Source: Geomonas edaphica (GTDB lineage Bacteria > Desulfobacterota > Desulfuromonadia > Geobacterales > Geobacteraceae). From it: a stretch of DNA of 64,000 nt. The position numbers were made by a program, and so were the translations under genes. Under the pieces are notes generated by a model. The model did not search any database, was not told the DNA's origin, and was given only the letters and a program-made list of their open reading frames with translations. Where the stretch lies: the NCBI RefSeq assembly GCF_004917075.1, contig NZ_SSYB01000002.1, positions 333,766 to 397,765 on the forward strand, given 5' to 3'. Below, piece by piece: positions 19,492 to 30,046 of the stretch (position 1 is its first letter; each line of letters starts with the position of its first letter).

Positions 19492-20975
19492 GCGCGGCTG
19501 CCATGAAACCTCTCCGTTTCAGCCTCACCTTCTACATCCTCTCCGCCGTGAGCCTGCTGCTCGTGCTCACCTGGCTACTCCTCTCGCTAATTTCGTTCAA
19601 GACTGCAGAAAAAGACCTGCTGACCCAGAAAGGGGAAGACACTCGGCTTCTTCTGGGTGCCATTGTCTCCGTTCTGCCGCGCCCCTTGGCCCCTCCCGAC
19701 CCGGGTAGCGGCGTGGCACGGTATCTTGAGCAGCTGAGGCAGGACGGAAGCTTCGAAGGGCTGCTCGTGGTGGATGACGCCTGGCGACGCCTCTATGCGT
19801 ACCCCGCCGGCAGTGCGGTGGACGACAGTCTTCTCAGCGTGCTGAACAGCGGCCGCTCGCTTTTTCAAATCGCTCCCGATCATGCCACTTGTCGCCTATA
19901 CTCTGCGATCGTCGAGCAGGGGAAGATCGTCGGCGCTGCCCGGCTTACACTTTCGCTTCGCCCCGCACAGGAGCGGCTCTCCTCGTCGCGCCGTCTTTTT
20001 CTCGCCTACTTCGCCCTCGATTTCCTGCTGCTGCTGGTGCTAGGTTCCTACCTGCTCTCCCGCACCGTTGTCTCTCCATTCAAGAAACTCCTCCAGGCCA
20101 CGCGGAGGATCACCGCCGGAGATCTGGGCGTTTCCGTCAACGTAGCCGGGAGTGCGGAGGTTGCAGAGCTTTCTGAGTCCTTCAATAGCATGCTCGTGGC
20201 ACTCAGGGAGAAGAGGGTTGAGGTCGAGGAAAAGGTCGCTGCGCTGACCTGGGCCAACAAGGAGCTGGTCGAAGCGCGCAGCGAGGCGGTCCGTTCTGAG
20301 AAGATGGCCTCGGTGGGGCTTCTTGCGGCGGGGATGGCGCACGAAATCGGTACTCCGCTTGCGGCAATCATGGGGTACAGCGCGATCCTCAGCGAGGATC
20401 TTGCCGCGGACCCTGAAAAGGCCGACTTCCTGCGGCGCATCACCGAGGAGTCCCAACGGATCGACCGGATCGTCCGGGGGCTTTTGGATTACGCCCGCCC
20501 CAAAGACGCGCAGCGCGAAGAGGTGATGATCGGCGGACTGATCGAAAAGGTGGTTGAGCTTCTTTCCGCTCAGGGGGTGCTGAAACACCTGGAGGTGTCC
20601 GTGGAGATAGCGGCTGAACTTCCCTGCGTGAACGCCGATCCTCACCAGTTGGAGCAACTGCTCATAAACCTGATCATGAATGCTAGAGATGCCATGCCGC
20701 AGGGAGGAAAGCTCTGGCTAAAGGGAAGCCTTCGCGGAGCCGATGTGGTCGTCGAGGTGATCGACAGTGGTCATGGCATGCCCCCCGAACATCTCGGCAA
20801 GGTTTTCGATCCGTTCTTCACCACGAAGGAGCCCGGGAAAGGCACTGGGCTCGGTTTGGCCATCGCCGCCCGCATCGCCGAATCCTGCGGTGGAAAGCTT
20901 GAGGCGCAGAGCGAGCAGGGGAAGGGGAGCCGCTTTGCCCTGACCCTACCGGCGAAGGCAGGGGCGACAGGGTAG
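19488..20975 (+). CDS. Membrane sensor histidine kinase, partner of the adjacent NtrC-type regulator
   Basis: This 495-residue kinase has TM1 at about 15-37, a periplasmic sensor of about 130 residues without a recognisable domain, TM2 at about 170-192, HAMP, HisKA with H285 in MAHEIGTPLAAIMGY, and HATPase ([40 protein letters not shown]). The GTG at 19488 overlaps pilD by four bases but sits right against the GGGAGG; an ATG at 19503 is an alternative start. Linkage to pilD and to a sigma-54 activator suggests a PilS-like role in pilus control, inferred from context only. Confidence 0.9.
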   Translation: MSAAAMKPLRFSLTFYILSAVSLLLVLTWLLLSLISFKTAEKDLLTQKGEDTRLLLGAIVSVLPRPLAPPDPGSGVARYLEQLRQDGSFEGLLVVDDAWRRLYAYPAGSAVDDSLLSVLNSGRSLFQIAPDHATCRLYSAIVEQGKIVGAARLTLSLRPAQERLSSSRRLFLAYFALDFLLLLVLGSYLLSRTVVSPFKKLLQATRRITAGDLGVSVNVAGSAEVAELSESFNSMLVALREKRVEVEEKVAALTWANKELVEARSEAVRSEKMASVGLLAAGMAHEIGTPLAAIMGYSAILSEDLAADPEKADFLRRITEESQRIDRIVRGLLDYARPKDAQREEVMIGGLIEKVVELLSAQGVLKHLEVSVEIAAELPCVNADPHQLEQLLINLIMNARDAMPQGGKLWLKGSLRGADVVVEVIDSGHGMPPEHLGKVFDPFFTTKEPGKGTGLGLAIAARIAESCGGKLEAQSEQGKGSRFALTLPAKAGATG

Positions 20976-21004
20976 GGGGCGGCTGGCTGTGGGCTGTCGG
21001 CCCA

Positions 21005-21021
21005 GTCGGACCAGTCAGACA
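21005..21021. repeat. GGACCAGTC repeat (copy 2, partial)
   Basis: GTCGGACCAGTCAGACA is identical to the left half of the inverted repeat at 18611-18644. It lies in the short gap between the kinase and regulator genes. The right arm is missing here. Confidence 0.65.
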
Positions 21022-21041
21022 GAAAAGAGAAGGAGCTGCAT

Positions 21042-22412
<1,371 letters not shown>

Positions 22413-22457
22413 CCTGCCGTATGGTGCCAAATTTTGCGGGGTCAGGGGGAGGCTGCT

Positions 22458-22616
22458 ATGAAAAAAATGCATAGGCTTCCCCGCGTCGCCGTGGTATGGT
22501 ATTGCGCAACTGTGCGGTTTGACGCTGAAACGATCACTGTCACGAGCAGCGCGGTTCGAGGCATGGTTGTTGCTGACAACCCCGAGGCAATAAAAATCAC
22601 GTATGAGGTGTACTGA
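22458..22616 (+). CDS. Small hypothetical protein (52 aa)
   Basis: The ATG at 22458 has GGAGG five bases upstream, and the stop overlaps the next ATG (TGATG). This suggests a real, translationally coupled small gene. The product (MKKMHRLPRVAVVWYCATVRF...) has a basic start and a short hydrophobic stretch but no clear signal peptide or family. I cannot suggest a function. Confidence 0.5.
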   Translation: MKKMHRLPRVAVVWYCATVRFDAETITVTSSAVRGMVVADNPEAIKITYEVY

Positions 22617-23395
22617 TGTCGTTGTGGAAAGTTCTCGCTACCTTTACCTTTGCAGCAGCCGTCTCCTTCTCCTCCCACGCCTTTGCCATGTCGCAAGGTT
22701 GCAGCGGTGATTGCGCATCATGCCATTCGATAACCCTCCAGGAGGCGAGCGGTCTTTTAAAGGACATCGGCTCGGTCAAAGACGTCAAGCCGGCACCGGT
22801 ACGTGGGCTGTACGAGGTCACCTTCGAACAGCAAGGTCAAACGGGAGTCGCGTATCTTGACTACGGCAAAAAGCACATCATCGCCGGTCAGGTCTTCGAC
22901 CTTGCCTCGCGGCAGCCTGTGGGAGGCTCGGCGCAGGTTGCGCGCCAGGAGCGTAAGGACCACCTGGACCCCGCCACACTTACCCCGGAGAACGCGCTGG
23001 TGCTCGGTAATCCAAACGGCAAGAAAAAGCTCTACGTCTTCACCGATCCGGAATGCCCGTACTGCGCTAAGGCTCACGTTGAGCTGAAAAAACTGGCGGA
23101 CATGGAGCCTGATCTCACCATCTACATCAAGTTCTTCCCGCTCAAGATGCATCCGAAGGCATACGACAAGTCTCGGGTAATCCTGTCGCACAACTCGATG
23201 GAGCTACTCGATAAGTCGTTTGCTGGAAAGCCGCTTCCTCCCGCGACCGATAAGGATGACAAAAAGCCGATTGATGATACCATCCGCTTCGCCGGGGCCA
23301 ACGGCATCAACTCGACGCCGACCCTCGTGCTTCCGGACGGTCGCATACAGCCCGGATTCCGGAGCGCGGAAGAGATGCGGGAACTGCTGCGCTAG
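22616..23395 (+). CDS. Periplasmic DsbC/DsbG-like thiol-disulfide protein
   Basis: This 259-residue exported protein has a signal peptide (cleavage near FAMS, residue about 24). An N-terminal part resembles the DsbC dimerisation domain (GLYEVTFEQQGQTGVAYLDYGKKHIIAGQVFDL). A thioredoxin-fold domain carries the active site CPYC in TDPECPYCAKAH near 142-146 and a cis-Pro region NSTPTLVLPDG. An extra CSGDCASCH cluster follows the signal peptide, which is unusual and might be a second redox or metal site. GAGG lies upstream of the ATG. It stands about 110 bp before the very Cys-rich PilY1, so disulfide shuffling of PilY1 is a sensible hypothesis. Confidence 0.88.
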   Translation: MSLWKVLATFTFAAAVSFSSHAFAMSQGCSGDCASCHSITLQEASGLLKDIGSVKDVKPAPVRGLYEVTFEQQGQTGVAYLDYGKKHIIAGQVFDLASRQPVGGSAQVARQERKDHLDPATLTPENALVLGNPNGKKKLYVFTDPECPYCAKAHVELKKLADMEPDLTIYIKFFPLKMHPKAYDKSRVILSHNSMELLDKSFAGKPLPPATDKDDKKPIDDTIRFAGANGINSTPTLVLPDGRIQPGFRSAEEMRELLR

Positions 23396-23507
23396 CCGGT
23401 CCCATTACGACCCACCTGACGATGACGCAAAAGATACGACCTCCTGTGCGGGAGCCTGGAAGGTCTTAATTTGGAATAAACGTCCCCTCTGGTGATGGAG
23501 GTGTTTG

Positions 23508-26500
23508 ATGAAAAATAGCAAGAGAGTTCTAGCCGCGGCCTCCTTATTCGCGCTGTCCTTCGCACTGCAGGCGTTACCGGCCCATGCGCAGCTTTCCTGG
23601 CCGGGCGAGCCGTACTGCGTGAAGCCCGCCTTCGTTGCCGGCAACATACCCCCGAACCTGCTGCTCATGATCGACAACTCGGCCAGTATGTATGACTTGG
23701 CCTATGTCGACGAGGGGATGAAACACTGCTCGAACAACTCCGCCAAGGTCTGCACCGAGAATGCCGACTGTCCGGGCGGCACCTGCAGTGTCTTCGACCG
23801 CCGGCCCTTTTACTGCTATGACCAGACCTTTGACAGTACCAAGCCTTATTACGGCTACTTCAACAAGGACAAGTTCTATTACTATTACAAGAAGCAAACC
23901 GATGGCACCGGGGACGAATTCAGGGTCGTTGCAGGGAGTACACTTGCCGATGCCCTGACCACCGTTTCCTGCGGCACCAATGCCGCAAACACCACAAAAA
24001 CCTTCCCCGGGCAGATGTGTCTCGAGTACACCTCGGCAAAATCCCTGGTCGCCTTCGTGGCGAAAGGAAGCTATCTCAACTGGCTTACCGCCTCGAAACT
24101 CGACACTGAGAAACAGATCCTGACAGGCGGCGTCTTCGACGGCTCAGCGCTCAAGCCCCAGTCGCGTGGGTGCGTGGGACAGCCGTTCGTGAAGGATCAG
24201 AACGCCTCCAATTTCGTCAACTTCTCCGATGGCACTCCGGACCCAAACACCTCGCTCGAGGTGACCTACACCATCACCGGCGAACCCAACCCGTATAACC
24301 CGACCGCCCCTGCTACTGGCGGCCAGACCTATATAAACCTCTTTGGCGGGGCCGCCTTCAACTACAGCAACTGCCAGGATGCCATCACCTCGATCGCCAG
24401 CGGCGGCAACGCTGACATCAAGCAGGATGTGAGTGCCTGCCTTGCGAGCACTGCGCCTGCCACTGGCACCTGCCGGACCGTACCGGCTGCCTTTCAGCCG
24501 TTTCCTGCCTGCGCCACCAGCTCCGACTGCTACCTGAACAAGGCGAGCACCTCATCCTACATCTGCCAGAAATATTTGAACAAGACCTGCACCGGCCTGA
24601 GCGACACCACCTCCTGCAGCGTGGCTGCGCGGAACTCCTGCTCCGTTGATCCGACTATCGCCTGTTCAACCGATGCCAACTGTTTAATAGACGTGCCTGC
24701 GAAAAACGGCACCTGCTCCACCAGTAAGAGCATGTACACCCCGACTCCAGGCAGCAAGGACACGCCGCCGGGGAACGCCTGCGTCACCGATACCGACTGC
24801 AAATTCAAGTCGACCGGCACCAACTTCACGCCGAAGACCGGGGCCTGCGTCGGCTATGTCGCTGCGACCACCGCGAACAAGGGCCCCTGCATCAGCACCA
24901 GCGCTGCCGATTACGGCCCGTGTGTTGCTAACTACGTAGGCGACTGCGTGCTGACCGCACAAGGGGCGGCGACGAAGACCAAGGTCAGCTTTCAACAGTC
25001 TATGCAGGAGTGCTGGACCATCCGCGGTGAGACCCATACCGCTGCCGACGGTTACGGCTTCCCGAACATGAACACGGTGCTGAATCAGTGCCCGGACATA
25101 TACGCTTCCTACAAGACCTGCCACAACGACCATCTGAAGCAGTGCACCGTCGATACCGACTGTGCGGCCGACGGCACGGTGACCTGCGATTCAGGCCCCA
25201 GCGCCATCGGTCCCGGCAACCCGGCCCTTCTGTGCGGCACGAACTACGAGGGGACATTCTTCACCAAGGACACCAACGGCAACTGGGTGGTGACCGCCAC
25301 CGGCGCCGCCAACAGCTACCTGGCGATGAAGGAAGCCGAATACCGCTTCTGCGGTGACATGACAGCGCCCCCCGTCACCGACCCGACGGATTCACCCTCG
25401 GATACCGCGCTGACCGACAACATGCCTGCGATTCTCAGCGGCATCGGTGTCGAGGCACAGTTGGGTGCGCCGATCCAGACCATGAGGGCACGGGTCGCCG
25501 CCACTTCCTGCAGCACGGTGACCGACTGCGCTTCAATTGATCCGGACAAACAGTTCGCCTGCACCGGCGGCATCTGCCAGCCGATCGGGCTCATCCAGGA
25601 GTTCGCCAGCAAGATCAGGCTGGGCTTTGCCAACTTTAACCCCTTCGGCTCCGCGTCCGAGACGACAACGGTCGCCGGAGTGAAGCCTCCGAAGGTCTGC
25701 TACGTCGGGAGCACAGGCACTACACCGGTTGACCCGCTCCAGTCCTGCACCTTGGACCGAGACTGCGGCAGCGCCAATCACTGCGGCGATTATTCGTCAA
25801 GCGATCTTGACGGCGGCCGTATCGTCTATCCCGTAGGGCAAGGGTTGTGCGCCACCATGACCACCACCGCCTGCGTTACCGACGGCCAATGCTCTTTACC
25901 GAACAAGTGTCTCAACGGCTACTGTGGCACCAAGGGAACGGATGTCTGCACCTCGGTGATGAACTGCACCGGCTCATCGCAGGCCTGCATACGCGACGAC
26001 GCGGGTGACCACATCACCTCCAACACGCTGGTCAAGAAGATCGACGACATCAGGGCCATCTCCTGGACGCCGCTCGCCGAGACCCTGTATGACGTGCTAG
26101 GATACTTCGCGGCCATCCCGCAGAATGACAACACCCTCAAAAGTCGCGTCACCGGCGCCGCCACCGGGATCACCGGCCTGCGCATCAACACGAGCGACTT
26201 CAACGAGGTGCTGCATCCCTCTGAGTACCGTTGCCAGCAGAACTACCTGCTTCTTCTGAGTGACGGTAGCTCGACCGCGGACCGCAACACTCCGGTGGGC
26301 AACCTCGCCACCCTCTACGCCACCCAGGCCGGCACCACCGCCGGGGCCTGCACGGTCCCTTCTGGCGAGGTCGACCATGGCGGCACCTCCAACCTGCCGA
26401 TCATGTCCTGGATCGGCAGACGGCAGAACCTGGCGAGCTTCAGCACCTCGGCTGTTACTCCGCTGCACTGCTCTGGTCACACCTCGACCGTATGCACCAA

Positions 26501-29153
26501 GGACACCGACTGCCCGACGGGTGAGAGCTGCCAAAACGGGGTCTACCCCCGCGACTACTTCACCACCTACGTGGTCTTCAACGGCGAGGACACCGGCACC
26601 ACCGACGTCTGCTCTGCCGCAAATCTGCTCGGCAAAACGGCGAGCAACGGCGGCACTACGCTGCAGCAGGCCAACAACCCGAAGAAGCTCCGTGACTCGC
26701 TTTCCACCATCTTCCAGAACATAGCCGCCAAGGCCTCCTCCGGCACCGCGGCGTCGATCCTCAGCAACTCCGAAGGGAGCGGCGCCAACATCCTCCAGGC
26801 GGTCTTCTTCCCGAAGAAGGTGTTCTATAACCAGACCTCGACAAACTGGATCGGCGAGATGCAGAACCTCTGGTACTTCGTCGATCCTCAGATCAGCCGC
26901 TCCACTATCAGGGAGGACACGGACCAGAACCGAGTACTCGATCTCATCGCGGACCACGTGGTTAACTTCCGCTTCGACAGCACCGACAACACAACGTACG
27001 CCTATACCTCCATCGACAACAACGGTGACGGCATCGGCGACACCGCCGAGGTGAAGGAAGACACCGACTACGTGAAAAGTATCTGGCGTGCAGGAAAGCA
27101 GCTCTGGGCCCGTGACATTACGGCTACAGGCGGAGCCCGGAAGATCAAGACCTCGATCAACGGGACCTCGCTCATCGATTTCTCCTCCTCCACTTTCACC
27201 GGCGATTCGAAGACCGATAACTCGGCAGCCCTTGCGCCGTACCTGAACGTGAGCACCGGCGAAGCGACCCGGCTCATCAATTACGTGCACGGTCTCGACC
27301 AGGATGACGCGACCGGCATGGCGTCTTACCGCAAGCGTAAAGTTACCATCAAGGACCCCATAAGCGGATCGGTGGACGACGGCATATGGCGCCTGGGCGA
27401 CATCATCTCTTCCACGCCGCGCATCCAGTCGACTGGAAAGCTGAACACGTACAACCTGGTCCCGTCGGCCGGCTACAACGACGTCTCCTATGCCTCGTTC
27501 GTCGGCTCAAGCGATTACAAGAGCCGCGGCACGGTTTACGTCGGTGCGAACGACGGCATGCTGCACGCCTTCAAACTGGGGCTTCTCGACGTGACCGCGA
27601 GCAACACCCAGAAGGCGACCCTCTCCGGGGACGGGCTGGGAGAGGAGCAGTGGGCCTACATCCCGAAACAGGCGCTCCCTTACCTTAAATTCTACGGGGA
27701 TCCTGACTACAGCCACCTCTACTATGTTGACGGTGCAACGCTGCTTTTCGATGCGAGTATTGGTAGCAGCACGGCGTGCTCCGATGCCGCCACCTACTAC
27801 GACTGCGTGAAGCCCAACGCGGTGACCACCGGGGCCGCCGGCACCGCACTGGACCCGGCTGCCAACACCTGGCGCACCATACTCATTGGCGGAATGGGAA
27901 TCGGCGGCGCCTCCGGTTGCGCCTCCGGGGCCCCTTGCGTGGCGACCCCGCTTGCTGCCGATCCATCCGACGGCACAAAGGCGTTAGGCTATTCCACCTA
28001 CTTCGCCCTCGATGTCACCGACCCCAACACCCCGTCGCTCATGTGGGAATTTAACGATACCTCAATGGGGTACGCGACCACCGGGCCCGCCATCGTAAGG
28101 GTAGGGGATCGGGCCAAAAACGGGCACTGGTACGCTGTCTTTGGCTCAGGCCCCACCGGCAAGATCGATACCATCAACAGCCAGTTCATGGGGCAGTCGA
28201 GCCAAACGCTTAAGTTCTTCATCGTGGACCTGCGCTCCGGCAAACTCTTGCGCACCATCGATACCGGGATACCCAACGCCTTCGCCGGTTCCATGCTGGG
28301 TGGCTCGATCGATGCGGACCGCTGGAACAGTTCGGCCAATGGACATTACCAGGATGACGCCATCTACATCGGCTACACCAAAAAGAACACCACCACCAAC
28401 ACCTGGAGCGACGGCGGTGTGGTCAGGATCATGACTAAGGAGACCGACACCGTCGCCAACTGGGAGTGGAGTGAGGTGGTCCGTGATACCGGTCCCGTGG
28501 TGACGTCGATCTCCAGGCTGCAGGATAGGAAGAACAAACACCTCTGGCTCTACTTCGGGTCCGGCAGGTACTACTACCGTGCCGGTAAGGATATCGATGA
28601 CTTCACCAACCAGCGCAGCATCTACGGCATAAAGGACCCCTGCTACAACACGGACGCGAACCCAGGCAACCTCATTGACAAGACCTGCAAGGCCACCGTG
28701 ACCTCTGGGATCACCGACCAGTCCACGAGCATCGCCACCGACATAGGGGACGGAGGATGGAAGATTGACCTCGACGGGGCAAGCGGTGATTTCGGCGCCG
28801 AGCGCATCGTCACCGACGCCGTTGCACTGACCAACGGCACCGTGTTCCTCACCTCCTTCATGCCGACGGCGGACCCGTGCGGCTTCGGCGGGAACTCGTT
28901 CCTTTGGGCGGTGGGCTACGACACCGGCGGCAGGCCAAGCGATGCGGCGCTCACGGGCAAGGCGCTCATCCAGCTCTCCACAGGTGAGTTTAAGGAGATT
29001 GACTTGCAGAGTGCTTTCGGTAGCGGCGCCGCACGGCTTTTAAGGCGCACCGGCGTGCCGATGACGGGCAAGCCGCCTGCCGACGCCTTCCCGATCGTCA
29101 GTAAAAGCGGGAACAAACCGGTGAAGCGCATCATGCATATCCAGGAGCGGTGA
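23508..29153 (+). CDS. pilY1: Giant cysteine-rich PilY1-like pilus adhesin
   Basis: This exported protein of about 1880 residues has a signal peptide to about residue 28 (QALPAHAQ). A von Willebrand A-like region begins with the MIDAS motif MIDNSASM near 54. A long middle part is rich in cysteine. An EF-hand-like calcium loop (DNNGDGIGD, near 1170) is followed by a C-terminal PilY1 beta-propeller (GDIISSTPRIQSTG near 1297 to about 1850, with VGANDGMLHAFK). By my count there are about 65 cysteines, over 50 before residue 870, many in recurring CTxDxDC...C modules. I chose the ATG at 23508, six bases after GGAGG. PilY1 family proteins sit at the pilus tip with minor pilins, which follow immediately with a one-base overlap. 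Confidence 0.93.
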   Translation: MKNSKRVLAAASLFALSFALQALPAHAQLSWPGEPYCVKPAFVAGNIPPNLLLMIDNSASMYDLAYVDEGMKHCSNNSAKVCTENADCPGGTCSVFDRRPFYCYDQTFDSTKPYYGYFNKDKFYYYYKKQTDGTGDEFRVVAGSTLADALTTVSCGTNAANTTKTFPGQMCLEYTSAKSLVAFVAKGSYLNWLTASKLDTEKQILTGGVFDGSALKPQSRGCVGQPFVKDQNASNFVNFSDGTPDPNTSLEVTYTITGEPNPYNPTAPATGGQTYINLFGGAAFNYSNCQDAITSIASGGNADIKQDVSACLASTAPATGTCRTVPAAFQPFPACATSSDCYLNKASTSSYICQKYLNKTCTGLSDTTSCSVAARNSCSVDPTIACSTDANCLIDVPAKNGTCSTSKSMYTPTPGSKDTPPGNACVTDTDCKFKSTGTNFTPKTGACVGYVAATTANKGPCISTSAADYGPCVANYVGDCVLTAQGAATKTKVSFQQSMQECWTIRGETHTAADGYGFPNMNTVLNQCPDIYASYKTCHNDHLKQCTVDTDCAADGTVTCDSGPSAIGPGNPALLCGTNYEGTFFTKDTNGNWVVTATGAANSYLAMKEAEYRFCGDMTAPPVTDPTDSPSDTALTDNMPAILSGIGVEAQLGAPIQTMRARVAATSCSTVTDCASIDPDKQFACTGGICQPIGLIQEFASKIRLGFANFNPFGSASETTTVAGVKPPKVCYVGSTGTTPVDPLQSCTLDRDCGSANHCGDYSSSDLDGGRIVYPVGQGLCATMTTTACVTDGQCSLPNKCLNGYCGTKGTDVCTSVMNCTGSSQACIRDDAGDHITSNTLVKKIDDIRAISWTPLAETLYDVLGYFAAIPQNDNTLKSRVTGAATGITGLRINTSDFNEVLHPSEYRCQQNYLLLLSDGSSTADRNTPVGNLATLYATQAGTTAGACTVPSGEVDHGGTSNLPIMSWIGRRQNLASFSTSAVTPLHCSGHTSTVCTKDTDCPTGESCQNGVYPRDYFTTYVVFNGEDTGTTDVCSAANLLGKTASNGGTTLQQANNPKKLRDSLSTIFQNIAAKASSGTAASILSNSEGSGANILQAVFFPKKVFYNQTSTNWIGEMQNLWYFVDPQISRSTIREDTDQNRVLDLIADHVVNFRFDSTDNTTYAYTSIDNNGDGIGDTAEVKEDTDYVKSIWRAGKQLWARDITATGGARKIKTSINGTSLIDFSSSTFTGDSKTDNSAALAPYLNVSTGEATRLINYVHGLDQDDATGMASYRKRKVTIKDPISGSVDDGIWRLGDIISSTPRIQSTGKLNTYNLVPSAGYNDVSYASFVGSSDYKSRGTVYVGANDGMLHAFKLGLLDVTASNTQKATLSGDGLGEEQWAYIPKQALPYLKFYGDPDYSHLYYVDGATLLFDASIGSSTACSDAATYYDCVKPNAVTTGAAGTALDPAANTWRTILIGGMGIGGASGCASGAPCVATPLAADPSDGTKALGYSTYFALDVTDPNTPSLMWEFNDTSMGYATTGPAIVRVGDRAKNGHWYAVFGSGPTGKIDTINSQFMGQSSQTLKFFIVDLRSGKLLRTIDTGIPNAFAGSMLGGSIDADRWNSSANGHYQDDAIYIGYTKKNTTTNTWSDGGVVRIMTKETDTVANWEWSEVVRDTGPVVTSISRLQDRKNKHLWLYFGSGRYYYRAGKDIDDFTNQRSIYGIKDPCYNTDANPGNLIDKTCKATVTSGITDQSTSIATDIGDGGWKIDLDGASGDFGAERIVTDAVALTNGTVFLTSFMPTADPCGFGGNSFLWAVGYDTGGRPSDAALTGKALIQLSTGEFKEIDLQSAFGSGAARLLRRTGVPMTGKPPADAFPIVSKSGNKPVKRIMHIQER

Positions 29154-29641
29154 TGAGCAAAGAGAGAGGTTTCACCATCGTTGAGCTGGTGGTAGTGGTT
29201 GCTATCATGGCGACGCTTTTGACCATCGGAAGCCTTAGCTTCAGCACCATGCAGAAGAAGGCCAAAATCGAGGAGCAGGTGCGCAGCATCTACTCGACTC
29301 TCACCGATGTCCGCCTCCAGGCGATGTACACGAAGAGCCCGCGCGCCGTGATGGTCGTCGGCAGTTCCCTTAACATCTACGCGACCAACGACACGACGGT
29401 GGCGCCGGTTTCGGTGGTCAACCTTGCTTTCCCGATGGTGATTGGCCCGGGGGCGGGAGCCGTCGTCTACGACGCGTCTGGGGTGGTCAATTCGGTCGAA
29501 CGCGCCATTTGTGTGGAACCCGGCAACGTCGCCGAAAATCCCGGCAACATGGACAGCACCATCATCTCGACGGTGCGCACCTATATGGGAAAAAGAAGAT
29601 CAGGAGGCGCCTGTGCCCCAAGCAGCATTGATCAAAAATAA
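29153..29641 (+). CDS. Minor pseudopilin, FimT/GspH-like (set 1)
   Basis: The 162-residue protein starts MSKERG^FTIVELVVVVAI, a class III prepilin leader with the conserved Glu at +5 of the mature protein. The cleavage site would be used by PilD. Its ATG overlaps the pilY1 stop by one base, and AGGAG lies five bases upstream of it. The globular domain is short with two cysteines near the C-terminus (AICVEPG, GGACAPSS), likely to form a disulfide. By position it is the FimT/FimU-like member of the tip-initiating pseudopilin complex. Confidence 0.88.
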   Translation: MSKERGFTIVELVVVVAIMATLLTIGSLSFSTMQKKAKIEEQVRSIYSTLTDVRLQAMYTKSPRAVMVVGSSLNIYATNDTTVAPVSVVNLAFPMVIGPGAGAVVYDASGVVNSVERAICVEPGNVAENPGNMDSTIISTVRTYMGKRRSGGACAPSSIDQK

Positions 29642-30026
29642 CGACGGCTTTACCCTCATCGAACTTATGGTCGCGATGATCATCATCTCGGTCGGTATGT
29701 TCGGTGTGCTGGAGACCGTGAACGTGACCCTGCAGCACAACCTGAAGAACGAGCTGCGCAACGAGGCGGTGAAAGTGGGCGAGCAGTACATGGCAGAGTT
29801 CCGCGGCATGAACTTCGCCTCCATAACCGATGCCTATCCGAGCATGAACGTAGACAGGAAGGTGAGGGGGGTAAGCAAGCAGTACGTGGTGGAACGCAGC
29901 TCCCAGGTGCTTGCACGGGACGGCTCCCTGCAGCCGACAACGAGACAGGTGACCGTGGTAGTCAAGTGGGCCTTCCGCAACCTCACTTCGCAAAACCGGG
30001 TGGTTTCAGTGGTGGCGCAGCCATGA
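29613..30026 (+). CDS. Minor pseudopilin, PilV-like (set 1)
   Basis: The start is a GTG at 29613 with GGAGG five bases upstream, overlapping the preceding gene by 29 bases. The leader reads VPQAALIKNNDG^FTLIELMVAMII with Glu at +5. The 137-residue product has the PilV-type conserved patch EYMAEFRGMNFASI (here beginning EQYMAEF) and a short beta-rich C-terminus. It is the second member of the fimT-pilV-pilW-pilX set. Confidence 0.87.
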   Translation: MPQAALIKNNDGFTLIELMVAMIIISVGMFGVLETVNVTLQHNLKNELRNEAVKVGEQYMAEFRGMNFASITDAYPSMNVDRKVRGVSKQYVVERSSQVLARDGSLQPTTRQVTVVVKWAFRNLTSQNRVVSVVAQP

Positions 30027-30046
30027 CCGGGGCTCAGGAGTTACCG

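Noticed and set aside
22421-22440. Sigma-54-like sequence TGGTGCCAAATTTTGC before the 52-aa gene
   Set aside because: The GG and GC are 11 bases apart rather than 10, a spacing that normally abolishes function.
23396-23507. Possible GEMM-type cyclic dinucleotide riboswitch before pilY1 (a GACGCAAA string is present)
   Set aside because: The rest of the GEMM core (GGCAAACC partner, GNAA loop, second-stem receptor) is missing; only the short string matches.
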